Assembly (NCBI GenBank): GCA_937138955.1
Contig: CAKZPJ010000847.1
Span: forward strand, 1 to 23,747
Reading direction: 5' to 3'
Source: an uncultured Flammeovirgaceae bacterium
GTDB taxonomy: Bacteria; Bacteroidota; Bacteroidia; Cytophagales; Cyclobacteriaceae
Length of the DNA stretch: 23,747 nucleotides
A program made the translations under genes and the position numbers. Positions 14,527 to 23,527 of the stretch are shown here, one piece after another (position 1 is the stretch's first letter; each line of letters starts with the position of its first letter). The notes beneath the pieces were generated by a model. The model saw only the letters and a program-made list of their open reading frames with translations. It made no database searches and was not told the DNA's origin.

Positions 14527-14712
14527 GGTGTTCAAGCTTTGGCGTTATAGTGAGTGATGTTAGAGAGCTATAGTATGTAGTGTTATAGTGCTAGGATGCA
14601 TAGTGTTTGAGTAGTCGACCCATAGAGTTCGAAATTACTTAACATGAACGTACTAGTACTACGCACTATTACTCCCTAACACTACGTACCTGAACACTTT
14701 AGCACCAAAATA
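14527..14712. repeat. Two facing degenerate arrays of TAGTG-type 7-8 base units
   Basis: On the plus strand from about 14540 to 14615, units such as TAGTATG, TAGTGTTA, TAGTGCTA and TAGTGTT follow one another at 7-8 bases. From about 14655 to 14712 the same kind of units occur on the minus strand (TAGTGTTA, TAGTGCG, TAGTACTA). The best inverted pair is GTAGTGTTA at 14577-14585 with TAACACTAC at 14677-14685. The region fills the spacer between two oxidoreductase genes and may act as a folded transcript element. Confidence 0.65.
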
Positions 14713-16134
14713 CTATCTCCCATAACTAGCCTTCAGGGCGTCGACGTGCTGATATCCCCAAGGATAACGCTGAGAACGCGATAGCATTGAATTGGCTTCA
14801 TCGTCGTTTTTGAACCGTTCGTTCACCGGGTCCCAGTGTAGTTTACGCGGTATTTTCATGGCGATGTGAGAAACCAAACAAGCACTACAGGAGCGGTGGG
14901 CTACTTCGGCCGGGGAAATGGTAAGCTCACGTGATTTTATACAATCTAGCCAATTGCCGTGTTGCTCGTGGCTCTCATACAGGTGAATCTCATCCGGTCC
15001 AATTTCTGATTCCAGAATTTTCGGATCACTAGCCATGAAAGCTTCGGATTTGCCAAAATTTGGATCAGAAGCGGTAACTCCTACGCTACCCCGAGAGACG
15101 AATATCCAACCGTCGGTTCCTTCAAAGCGCACTCCGTTAGGCAGTTCGCCGTCTACGATCATCTCTACACCATTGGCGTATTTACTCTTCACATTGTAGG
15201 GGCCATGTACAGTCCACAATCCGGTTTCTGGAAACTTCGCGGTGGCTTCAACTTCAATTGGCCCGGTATATTCGGTATCCATTCCCCAGTGGGCAATATC
15301 AATGTGGTGAACGCCCCAACCGGTAATCATACCAGCCCCAAACTGCTCACAGCGAAGCCAACCCGGTCGAGAAAATTGTGATTTATTGTCGGTGAAAGGT
15401 GGTTGAGGATGCACCCGCTCTTCGGTGTATGGAACGTAGGGAGTAGAACCCAGCCACATATCGTAGTTTAAGTTATCGGGCACATCCTTAGGAGTTTTCT
15501 CACCGCCCGAGGGATCGCTGGGCAAGCCAATCTTCACGGTTTTAATCTCACCAATTCGTCCATTCCGCACTAGTTCACAGGCGCGCTTGAACTGAGGCCA
15601 AGGGTCTACCGAACGCTGTTGGCTCCCCAGTTGAAACACCGCACCGGTCTGGTGGATGATATCACTCATTGCCCGACCTTCTTCAATGGTAAGCGAGGTG
15701 GGTTTTTGTAGATAAACTGCTTTTCCAGCCAATGCTGCTTCAATAGCCGGTTGAGCATGCCAGTGATCGGGCGTACTCACAATTACCGCATCAATATCAG
15801 GATTGCTGAGCATTTCCCGATAGTCATCGTACATTTTTACGTCAACGAAGTTTTCTTTTTTCTTATTATCAGCGTACCACTTTTCAATATATTTCTTTCC
15901 TTCCTCTTTTCGCCGACTATCTACATCGCAAACAGCGATTACCCGCGATATGTCGTGCTTCATCGTTTCGGGTAAGTCATGTCCCATGGCAATACGACCA
16001 AAACCGATCTGACCCACCTGAATTTTATTGCTGGGCGCGCTCTTGCCGAATACAGTGGATGGCACAATGGTAGGAACGAAGAAAGCTCCGGTGGTGGTTG
16101 CTAGTGTTTTTTTAAGGTAATCTCGTCTATTCAT
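14713..16134 (-). CDS. Tat-exported Gfo/Idh/MocA family oxidoreductase
   Basis: 473 residues. The N-terminus MNRRDYLKKTLATTTGAFFV is a Tat-type signal, so the protein is expected to be folded with its NAD(P) cofactor and then exported, as known for glucose-fructose oxidoreductase. Nucleotide loop GFGRIAMG at 44-51; acidic Asp70/Asp72 after the second strand; LQKPTSL at 142-148 (Q replacing E of the EKP motif, a common Bacteroidota variant); and a catalytic-region GWGVHHIDIAHWG at 272-284 with His276/277, Asp279 and His282. Role by family: NAD(P)-dependent oxidation or reduction at a sugar hydroxyl. The substrate is not readable. It starts 31 bases after the DUF6807-ThuA gene and is probably co-transcribed with it. 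Confidence 0.88.
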   Translation of the reverse strand: MNRRDYLKKTLATTTGAFFVPTIVPSTVFGKSAPSNKIQVGQIGFGRIAMGHDLPETMKHDISRVIAVCDVDSRRKEEGKKYIEKWYADNKKKENFVDVKMYDDYREMLSNPDIDAVIVSTPDHWHAQPAIEAALAGKAVYLQKPTSLTIEEGRAMSDIIHQTGAVFQLGSQQRSVDPWPQFKRACELVRNGRIGEIKTVKIGLPSDPSGGEKTPKDVPDNLNYDMWLGSTPYVPYTEERVHPQPPFTDNKSQFSRPGWLRCEQFGAGMITGWGVHHIDIAHWGMDTEYTGPIEVEATAKFPETGLWTVHGPYNVKSKYANGVEMIVDGELPNGVRFEGTDGWIFVSRGSVGVTASDPNFGKSEAFMASDPKILESEIGPDEIHLYESHEQHGNWLDCIKSRELTISPAEVAHRSCSACLVSHIAMKIPRKLHWDPVNERFKNDDEANSMLSRSQRYPWGYQHVDALKASYGR

Positions 16135-16165
16135 GATAATTGAATGAGTGAATATTTAATTAAAG

Positions 16166-18148
16166 TTAGGGGGCTTCATCGCTTAGAACCCAGATAATAC
16201 CGCCCAGAATATGCTGCATATACATAGGATCATCGTAGTGTTCAGCCCGATGGCCTAGGGAAGTGTACCACTGCCGTCCGCCATCGGTAGTATGGCACCA
16301 AGTAGTAGGAAAAGTCTCACCAAAAGTATCTCCTGGATATTCGGCCTTCTTTTCGTCTTCCACCGTGGTTAAATCTGAAGCTACTAGTACATGAATATTA
16401 GGATTCAGATGCTTGAGATAGTAACATTCGTCATTGATAATACTCCAGGTTTCAGGCAAAAATTCGGTAGAGGGGTGGGTTTTATCAATAACTTTCACAT
16501 CAAAGTCTTGACTAGGGGCATGACGCCAAAACTTCCCACCCAGATTTTTCCAAAACCAGGGCCAATCGCGTTCCGACCCGCATGCCGAATGAATACCAAC
16601 GAAACGACCGCCGGATTGCATATAGTTCTTAAATGCTTGTTCCTGCTCTGGCGTATCAAAAATATCGTTATTCGTATTGGAGAAAATCAGAGCATCGTAC
16701 TGCTTTAGGTTTTCGGCAGTGAACTGAGTGGGGTCTTCCGATGCTACTACCTCAAAGCCGTTTTCATCCGCCAGCTTCTGAATTGCTTTAATGCTGGAAG
16801 GAATATTTTTATGGACAAAGCCTTCGCCATTCTTGGTGTACAACAGCATTTTTTTTCCTTCCATCGGTGGCTGAGTGCTTACTTCCACTTTAGGAGGATA
16901 GGCAAAATCTTGCCAATAGCGCTCGGCTGTGGTAGCATCCATTTCTCCATCGTAGGTAAGCATACGGTACTTTAAGGTGTATTCTTTACCAGGCTGAAGT
17001 TTCCAATCGCGATCCATGGCCGGATTGAAGTTGAAGAAAACATTCTCTTTACCCTCATTCATGCCCGTGGGCCAGATGCGTATTTTCTCCGGAAAATTAA
17101 AATTAGTGGGATACGTCATGAAGAGAACTCCTGCCTGCCCGGCATCAGTAGGCCCTTCTACGTAGCACCAACGAGCCCGGGTTCCGTTGCCATTAGATTT
17201 ATCTAACCCGTCGGAGGTGATTAGCTTGGCACTTTTATCGTTCCACTGTTCATTCGCCCGAAACCCAAAACCTTGGTAGCGGTATTCTTTAATCGTAAAC
17301 GGTTCATCGGTGGCCGGATTAAGCGTAGAGGTAAAATCTACCAAAAAACCCTCATTTTGGGCATTCCATACCCGAACAATCCAATCTTCACTCAAAACCA
17401 CTTTATCGTTTTTAGCATTGAGCGTATCGAGTACTACGTGCTTGTGAGTAGCCGATATTTGACCAAATACGTTGCCTTCCACTACCGATGAAACATCTTT
17501 AACCCGTATGGTTCCCTGACCTTTATACAGATTCCAAAAATCTAATTCTTTCCCCTCAAGTTCTGTTTTAGTCCAAGGGTTCCATACTCCGTAGTGGTGG
17601 TAATGATCGGATGGTTGTATTCGAGTAAGAACTCCGCCATTGGGCGCTCTTAATGGATGAATATACCCACCCCGGCGATAACGCTCCGAGACACCTTCTG
17701 GTACCGGAGCGAGTCCGTAGTGATAGGCCAGCACTTTCTGATTATTAACTTTCATGGCTAAAGCCTCACTATTATCTTCTACCGTTACTTCACTGGAATA
17801 CAATGAAGATTCTCTTGAAGCAGGTTTCAGCCTGAAGTGGCGGGTAGTACCAGCGGGGGTCTCTCCTTCCAATATCCAGTGTAATTTGGTTTGATACCCT
17901 CTCTCCCACTGAGCAGTAATTGGTTTTTCTTCTCCTTTTATAACTTCTACCAGTTGGTAATTATCTAAAGTTGCAGCTACATTCTCAAAGGCCGCTGAAA
18001 CCGGAGCGTTAACCCTAATGTAGGAACCAGCATTAACATGTATAGATACTGATGGTGGCTGATTGATATCTGGTACACTAGAGCCAAAAATGCTATAAGT
18101 CAGAATAAAAGTTAAACACTGTAGAACCTGTGCTAAGGCAAGAAGCAT
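16166..18148 (-). CDS. Exported DUF6807 (PmoA-like) and ThuA-like fusion protein
   Basis: 660 residues. A hydrophobic N-terminus (about 1-23) looks like a signal peptide. Residues about 130-425 match the DUF6807/PmoA-like domain: RRGGYIHPLRAPNGGVLTRI, the His-rich DHYHHYGVWNPWT at 181-193, and GFGFRANEQW. From about 432 to the end is a ThuA-like glutamine-amidotransferase-fold domain: KMLLYTKNGEGFVH, YDALIFSNTNND, GGRFVGIHSACGS with Cys in the nucleophile-elbow area, RHAPSQDFDVKV, and WYTSLGHRAEHYDD. ThuA proteins act in trehalose-type 3-keto-disaccharide metabolism beside Gfo/Idh oxidoreductases. Here both domains are joined and exported, next to an exported Gfo/Idh enzyme, which suggests they act on the same oxidised sugar in the periplasm. 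Exact reaction unknown. Confidence 0.85.
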   Translation of the reverse strand: MLLALAQVLQCLTFILTYSIFGSSVPDINQPPSVSIHVNAGSYIRVNAPVSAAFENVAATLDNYQLVEVIKGEEKPITAQWERGYQTKLHWILEGETPAGTTRHFRLKPASRESSLYSSEVTVEDNSEALAMKVNNQKVLAYHYGLAPVPEGVSERYRRGGYIHPLRAPNGGVLTRIQPSDHYHHYGVWNPWTKTELEGKELDFWNLYKGQGTIRVKDVSSVVEGNVFGQISATHKHVVLDTLNAKNDKVVLSEDWIVRVWNAQNEGFLVDFTSTLNPATDEPFTIKEYRYQGFGFRANEQWNDKSAKLITSDGLDKSNGNGTRARWCYVEGPTDAGQAGVLFMTYPTNFNFPEKIRIWPTGMNEGKENVFFNFNPAMDRDWKLQPGKEYTLKYRMLTYDGEMDATTAERYWQDFAYPPKVEVSTQPPMEGKKMLLYTKNGEGFVHKNIPSSIKAIQKLADENGFEVVASEDPTQFTAENLKQYDALIFSNTNNDIFDTPEQEQAFKNYMQSGGRFVGIHSACGSERDWPWFWKNLGGKFWRHAPSQDFDVKVIDKTHPSTEFLPETWSIINDECYYLKHLNPNIHVLVASDLTTVEDEKKAEYPGDTFGETFPTTWCHTTDGGRQWYTSLGHRAEHYDDPMYMQHILGGIIWVLSDEAP

Positions 18149-18326
18149 AAATATAAAAGTTAGGTTACAGCTTGAGTTAGATTCAAGTGTAAATTAAACG
18201 ATAAGTTAATTAAAAAAACTAACTCCAAACTAGAAAGATAGAAAGTACATTATCCTAAGCCCAACTACTGATGGAGTAGAATGATGTACTCTCTTTATTA
18301 TGCACAAAAAGATACTATCGTCTACT

Positions 18327-20144
18327 TTACTCAGTTTCCGCTGGGATTGAAGTTAGAGGAGCAATATTATTTTCAGCTCCTGGGTAGCCCATATTCTGAT
18401 TAATTTGTCCCTGGGTATTAGCGTTGATTGCCCCGGCCGGGATAGGATAAAGTGAATGATACGGACTCATCGTGTATTCATCCCCATGAATGGTAATAAC
18501 TCCCTGGTTATAGAAATCAGTTTTTTCCATTATGCGGTCGTACCAGAAGTTTTTCTCATGAAAATTATTCAGACTATAGGTCTGACCGTTATAAGCGGCT
18601 TGACCGGTAGTGGCAAAGATGAAAGCCATACGCGTGAGTTCGGTATTGCGATTTTCTTCGTAGTACAGTTCTCGTACTCGCTCATCTAAAATAGCACCAA
18701 TGTTTACTTCACCAGGAGTAATGCTGGCAGCACCCGCCCGGTTTCTTATCGCGTTAATATCAGCCGCGGCGCTGGCTAAATCACCTTTCCAGAAATAAGC
18801 TTCGGCTCTTAGAAGGTACGTTTCAGCTAAACGAAACACATACCAGTCAGAGTGCCCCCCGCCGGGCTTTACTGCTTCCGGGTCAGGGATATACAGCTTA
18901 TAGTGTGGCCAACCGTACCAATTACGAATAGTATCTGAGCAAAGAACAACTCCCGCGTCATTAAATAACTGTAAGTTTTGGTCATAAAATGGATTACCGG
19001 ATTCCTGCAAGCCAGGAGCATTATATGTTAAGTCCTCCATATCCATCCAGTTACCCGGTGCGTGTCGTAAGTCATTATCGTCGGTCCACACTTCTTTAGT
19101 ACTATATACTACTCCTCTATTACGGCCAATACCCCGGCCAAACTCTACCACATACGGAATTTCAATATTCGGATCATCCGACATACCATTTGAGCCGTTG
19201 GGCGTATTGATAAATCGCCACCAAAGAGGCACAGCTTGCCGCATTGCACTGGTAGTGCTGCCGTTCCCTTCAAATCCCAAGCGACTAATAACGTTCATAA
19301 TTGCTTCAGTATTTTCAGGGATACTTTTGTTTTCAGGACGATGTAAATCCCAGATTAGATTCTTAGTAGCATCATCGCCAGTAGCCCCGAAGCGGCTCGT
19401 CATTAGAGCGTATTTTCCACCATCAATTAGCTCATTAGCTGCTGCAATGGCTCCATCGAAATCGGTCAGAGCTAAGTTTATCTTGGTTAGTTGATGAAGT
19501 ACCGCACCTCGGGTTACCTCCCCCAATGGAGCATCATCAGGTACCCACTGTTCAGCAAGTTCTAGGTCTTCCTTCATCTTCTCTAGGATGATTACCCGCG
19601 AGGTGCTAGTAAAATCCAGTTTAGGTTGTGTAAATTCCTGTAGCAAAAACGGCACATCCCCGAACTGCTGCGTTAGTCGGTAGTAGCGGTAAGCTCGATG
19701 GAAGTAGGCTACTCCTAAAATAGCGTTACGCTCTTCTTCCGATGCATACTCCGCATCGTCAATCCGAGAGATGACCGTATTAGCTAACTTAATTCCTTCG
19801 TACCATTCCGTCCAGAACCAGCCGATACGGTTGGTATTGGAGCTATTTAAATTAGCATCGGGCACAATGAGTAGGTTTAAGTCCTGGGCTGGACCCGACT
19901 TGTCAGTGGTTCCTTCTACGGCTACTTCTGAGAAGACATTTTCAGTAATCATGGGCGCACCATCGCCGTAGTATTCCGCTCGGAGATTTGTCATAGCAGA
20001 AGATAGCATCGCTTCCATACCGTCGGCGGTATTCAATGCGTTTTCAGGGGTGAAAAAAGATTTAGGCTCAGCGTCCAGAAACTCCTCTTTACAACCAAAA
20101 ATGATTAGTAGTGAGAATAGCGATATATAAGTAAGATTTTTCAT
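18327..20144 (-). CDS. susD: SusD/RagB-family outer-membrane glycan-binding lipoprotein
   Basis: 605 residues. Lipoprotein signal ending LIIFGC (Cys18) followed by KEEFLD. The K-E-E right after Cys matches the known lipoprotein export signal for surface display in Bacteroidota. The SusD layout is seen: FFTPENALNTADGMEAML near the N-terminus, a YFHRAYRYYRLTQQFGDVPFLL TPR-like helix pair at about 150, WYVFRLAETYLLRAEAYFWKGD at about 425-445, IRNRAGA, and LDERVRELYYEENRNTELTRM. It caps the SusC barrel and binds the incoming saccharide at the cell surface. It lies 17 bases after susC in the usual order. The bound glycan is not predictable from sequence. Confidence 0.96.
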   Translation of the reverse strand: MKNLTYISLFSLLIIFGCKEEFLDAEPKSFFTPENALNTADGMEAMLSSAMTNLRAEYYGDGAPMITENVFSEVAVEGTTDKSGPAQDLNLLIVPDANLNSSNTNRIGWFWTEWYEGIKLANTVISRIDDAEYASEEERNAILGVAYFHRAYRYYRLTQQFGDVPFLLQEFTQPKLDFTSTSRVIILEKMKEDLELAEQWVPDDAPLGEVTRGAVLHQLTKINLALTDFDGAIAAANELIDGGKYALMTSRFGATGDDATKNLIWDLHRPENKSIPENTEAIMNVISRLGFEGNGSTTSAMRQAVPLWWRFINTPNGSNGMSDDPNIEIPYVVEFGRGIGRNRGVVYSTKEVWTDDNDLRHAPGNWMDMEDLTYNAPGLQESGNPFYDQNLQLFNDAGVVLCSDTIRNWYGWPHYKLYIPDPEAVKPGGGHSDWYVFRLAETYLLRAEAYFWKGDLASAAADINAIRNRAGAASITPGEVNIGAILDERVRELYYEENRNTELTRMAFIFATTGQAAYNGQTYSLNNFHEKNFWYDRIMEKTDFYNQGVITIHGDEYTMSPYHSLYPIPAGAINANTQGQINQNMGYPGAENNIAPLTSIPAETE

Positions 20145-20161
20145 TGTATCAGATATAGATT

Positions 20162-23100
20162 TTAGAAAGTAAGATTAAGACCTAACGTAAAGTAGCGAGG
20201 AGTTGGTCCACTGCCCGATATGCCATCAACATCAGAAGCTTCCGGGTCATATAAGTCCCATCCGGGAGCCCATACCGCTACGTTTCGGATATTTCCGTAC
20301 AGTCGTAAACGTTCCACTCCTAATCTATCTAATACATTTCGAGAGAAATTATAGGCTAACGTTACGTTTTGTAAGCGAACGAACGAGTTATTTCGAAAGA
20401 CGTCGTAGTTTGCGCCCCCATCGCTAGAAAATAGTCGCGCCCACTCGTTATTAGGGTTATCTGCTGTCCAGTAAGGGGTTTGCAGAGAATTAGTACGATC
20501 AATAAAGCCATTCCGATTCTTAGCAGCGTTAAACGCTCGGCGCTGTCCTAACATAGAATATAGTTCAAAGGAAAAATCGAAGTTACGGTAGATCTGAAAG
20601 TTATTTACGAACGTCCACTGGAAACGAGGACGAGCGTAGCCTAAGAACTCATTATCCTCAATTGTGAATACACCGTCATCATTCTTATCCAGAATCTGGA
20701 AGTCGCCAGGTTGTACTCCGTATACATCAGCCTCTTCAGCCTGATCGCTCTGCCAAATACCCAGCACTTGCTGCCCCCAAAGTCGATCTATAGGTTCTCC
20801 AATAAACCACTCATTTTGAATATCGTCAAGTTCCTCACCGTTCTCATCTAAGTCACCGTATAGGCTTAATAGCTTATTACGATTGAGAGAAAAGTTGAAG
20901 TTACTAGACCACATCAGGTTTGGCCGGTTAAGATTACGCGTGGTAAGCACCATTTCTATTCCCTGATTCTGCAATTCGCCTAAGTTGGCAAATACGTTGC
21001 TAAAACCTATTATGTTAGGAAGAGCTCGTTCTACCAAAAGATCAGAGGTAACAGAAGAATAGGCATCAATTGAACCTTCAACAATTCCTTCGCGAATACT
21101 AAAGTCTAGCCCTAAGTTCCAAGCACGGGTGCGCTCCCACTTTAAATTGTTGTTGGCCATGGTGGTATTGTTTAGCGTTCCCACTGTAATAACATTCCCA
21201 TTGTCTACAATCAAGTTTTTACCGGCTGAGAGCTGCGACAATGCCGCGTACTGCCCTACTTCCCGGTTACCATTCTCACCTAATGAAAGTCGTACTTTTA
21301 AAAAGTCTACCAACTCCGTATTGAAGAAACTCTCTTCCGAGACGGTCCAACCAACTGCTACCGAGGGAAACAGAGCGCGCTTGTTGTTAGTACCAAAAGC
21401 TGAATATCCATCGCGACGTAATGAGAGTGTTAGCAAGTACTTTGACAGGTATGAGTAATTAAGTCGCCCCATCAGTGCATCACCCGTAGCCACTTGATCG
21501 CCGATAAAATTATTATCGTTATCTATACTCGTTAAGATAGGATTACTACCCAGGTTAAGATTGCTGTAGCCTAGCACATCGTTAGGGGAGAAAATAGAGT
21601 TTTCACCTCGATCAAAAAATCGCTGAAGTTTTTCAGAATACTGTAGAAAAGTAGCATTGAAAGTATGGTTACCAATAGTTTTATCCCAACGCAAGATATT
21701 TTCTACCTGCCACTCCTGAATTTCATCATGTTCTCGGAACGCGGCACCAAACGCTCTGCGAGGGTCTTCAGAAGAATTATGGTTGAAAAATTTGTTCCAC
21801 TCAAAGCGGTTGGTAAAGCCAAATTCGTAGGAAAACCCAAGCGGTAACTTTACCCTAGTATACAAACGAGCGTTAAGGGTATTAAACTTTCTAATCCGAT
21901 CGGTGTAAGTTCGGTTCAGTAATGGATGTACCGCTCCGGCTCCATTGTCATCCTGCGGACTTAGCCGCAGATTACCTTCATTATCAAACTCCGAACCCCA
22001 AGGCGAAGATCGGGTCAGTTGATTGCGATCAGCCGCTATCGAGCTCTCATCGCGCACCGCAAACTGACTGGTCAACCCTACCGTAATTGCATCAGTTACC
22101 TTTCCTTCTACATTTAGGCGCGAACGAATATTTTCAAACTCATCACCAATTACAATACCCTCATTCTTAATACGACCTACGGAAAAATAGTAATTCACAC
22201 TTTCATTAGAGCCAGATAAGCTTACATTTACATCGCTTCGTAAGCCGTTTTGAAAAATCTGAGGATACCAGTCAACGGTACGTCCGGCCAAGTAATTGTT
22301 AATTTCTACATCCTGAAATCCTATTCGGTTGAGCCAGGCAGTAGTTGGGTCACCGGTTGCTCCGTCGTAGGCTAACCATTGATCTAGCGTTACACCAGCG
22401 GGTAGATTATTGGGATTATTGAAGCGACCCGGTGTATCACCTAGCACTCCAGCATTAATACTATTAAATACATCGGTTCGCCACCGAGCGTAGCCATCAG
22501 GGTCATAAGGACGTTCGTTGAAAAAGTCAGTAGCCAACCCAACACTGGAGGCAATACTAACTCTAGGTTTTCCAATATCCCCTCGTTTGGTAGTAATTAA
22601 AATTACTCCGTTAGAACCTCGGGCTCCGTATACTGCCGCCGAACTGGCATCTTTCATCACATCAACTTTATCAATATCGTCGGGGTTAATATCGGACAAA
22701 TCACCGTTGTAAATCATACCATCTACGACAATCAATGGACTTGAGCTCGCATTTAGAGAGTTTTGACCTCGCACTTGTAGCTGACTTACACCTTTAGGAC
22801 TGTTATTAAAGCCCACATTGAGTCCGGGTACATTTGCCCGTAAAATATCTGTAACGGAATTAGGTGACTGATTAGCCAGCTTTTCGGCATCAATCTGAGC
22901 AACTGCTCCCGTTAAATCCTTTTTCTTAACAGTTCCGTAGCCAATTACTACAATCTCCTCTAAAGATTGCAAATCAGCTGAAAGCGACACATCAACGGAA
23001 GTTTGATTACCAATAGCAACTTCTTGAGTGAGATAACCTACGGAAGAGAACACGAGTACCGCATCTGAATTGGGTACTGTAATGCGATAATTGCCATCAA

Positions 23101-23278
23101 CATCAGTAATGGTTCCGGTAGTGGCACCTTTTACTAAAATATTCACCCCTGGTAAGCTAGTGCCTTCTTCTAAATCCAGCACTGTTCCGCTCACTTCAAT
23201 TTGAGCGAAGACTGAGCCCGTACTTATCAGAAAAGTCAATAACGAGGTACTAAATAAGCGAGATAATAGTGTAGTCAT
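20162..23278 (-). CDS. susC: SusC/RagA-family TonB-dependent outer-membrane transporter
   Basis: 1038 residues, the usual length. Signal peptide to about residue 25 (TGSVFAQ), then a carboxypeptidase-regulatory-like beta domain (IEVSGTVLDLEEGTSLPGVNILVKG, to about 105), a TonB-box region (LEEIVVIGYGTVKKKDLTGAV), the plug domain with the family's SPLIVVDGMIYN, IDKVDVMKDASSAAVYGARGSNGVILITTKRG, and a 22-strand barrel ending in LGLNLTF with the terminal Phe. No STN domain, so no sign of a sigma/anti-sigma signalling extension. It imports the SusD-bound oligosaccharide using TonB energy. It is the first gene of the minus-strand block, with a LacI-type operator 73-90 bases before its start. Confidence 0.97.
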   Translation of the reverse strand: MTTLLSRLFSTSLLTFLISTGSVFAQIEVSGTVLDLEEGTSLPGVNILVKGATTGTITDVDGNYRITVPNSDAVLVFSSVGYLTQEVAIGNQTSVDVSLSADLQSLEEIVVIGYGTVKKKDLTGAVAQIDAEKLANQSPNSVTDILRANVPGLNVGFNNSPKGVSQLQVRGQNSLNASSSPLIVVDGMIYNGDLSDINPDDIDKVDVMKDASSAAVYGARGSNGVILITTKRGDIGKPRVSIASSVGLATDFFNERPYDPDGYARWRTDVFNSINAGVLGDTPGRFNNPNNLPAGVTLDQWLAYDGATGDPTTAWLNRIGFQDVEINNYLAGRTVDWYPQIFQNGLRSDVNVSLSGSNESVNYYFSVGRIKNEGIVIGDEFENIRSRLNVEGKVTDAITVGLTSQFAVRDESSIAADRNQLTRSSPWGSEFDNEGNLRLSPQDDNGAGAVHPLLNRTYTDRIRKFNTLNARLYTRVKLPLGFSYEFGFTNRFEWNKFFNHNSSEDPRRAFGAAFREHDEIQEWQVENILRWDKTIGNHTFNATFLQYSEKLQRFFDRGENSIFSPNDVLGYSNLNLGSNPILTSIDNDNNFIGDQVATGDALMGRLNYSYLSKYLLTLSLRRDGYSAFGTNNKRALFPSVAVGWTVSEESFFNTELVDFLKVRLSLGENGNREVGQYAALSQLSAGKNLIVDNGNVITVGTLNNTTMANNNLKWERTRAWNLGLDFSIREGIVEGSIDAYSSVTSDLLVERALPNIIGFSNVFANLGELQNQGIEMVLTTRNLNRPNLMWSSNFNFSLNRNKLLSLYGDLDENGEELDDIQNEWFIGEPIDRLWGQQVLGIWQSDQAEEADVYGVQPGDFQILDKNDDGVFTIEDNEFLGYARPRFQWTFVNNFQIYRNFDFSFELYSMLGQRRAFNAAKNRNGFIDRTNSLQTPYWTADNPNNEWARLFSSDGGANYDVFRNNSFVRLQNVTLAYNFSRNVLDRLGVERLRLYGNIRNVAVWAPGWDLYDPEASDVDGISGSGPTPRYFTLGLNLTF

Positions 23279-23325
23279 AGTGCATAGTTTAGGTTTGGGA
23301 TATAGTACATAAGTTTAGTTAACCA

Positions 23326-23333
23326 TAAATCTA
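23326..23333 (-). promoter_or_regulatory. Candidate -7 element of susC promoter
   Basis: On the minus strand TAGATTTA matches 7 of 8 positions of TAnnTTTG. Twenty bases upstream is TTGC, part of the LacI-type operator at 23351-23368, in place of the -33 TTTG. If right, repressor binding would cover the -33 region of susC. Confidence 0.3.
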
Positions 23334-23350
23334 GCAAATTAAATATTTTT

Positions 23351-23368
23351 TACGCAATCGGTTGCGTA
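23351..23368. promoter_or_regulatory. LacI-family operator between susC and the lacI-type gene
   Basis: TACGCAATCGGTTGCGTA is a near-perfect 18-base palindrome: TACGCAA and TTGCGTA arms around a TCGG centre, containing AAnCGnTT with the central CG typical of LacI-family sites. It is between divergent susC (start 23278) and the regulator gene (start 23528), so it probably controls susC and perhaps the regulator itself. Confidence 0.8.
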
Positions 23369-23453
23369 TTATTTATATTATTACTTTACATTTAATGAAA
23401 TCGGTAGTGTCATAATTTGTAATAGACTAATGCATTTAGCGTTTTAACATTAA

Positions 23454-23461
23454 TACCTTTG
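23454..23461 (+). promoter_or_regulatory. Candidate -7 element for the LacI-family gene
   Basis: TACCTTTG is an exact match to the Bacteroidota TAnnTTTG element, about 67 bases before the ATG. No exact TTTG is found at the right -33 spacing (a TTTA lies at 23434-23437, 16 bases upstream). Confidence 0.4.
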
Positions 23462-23527
23462 GATTAGCCTATTCATTTTTCAGACAGGGGGATGTAAGGC
23501 CTACTTTTAGTCTCACTTAACTAAACC

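Noticed and set aside
18149..18326. Terminator or promoter between susD and the DUF6807-ThuA gene
   Set aside because: AGTACAT and ATGTACT form a 7-bp dyad with a long loop, and TTTG/TA elements are imperfect. The 178-base gap may contain a promoter, but no site is convincing.
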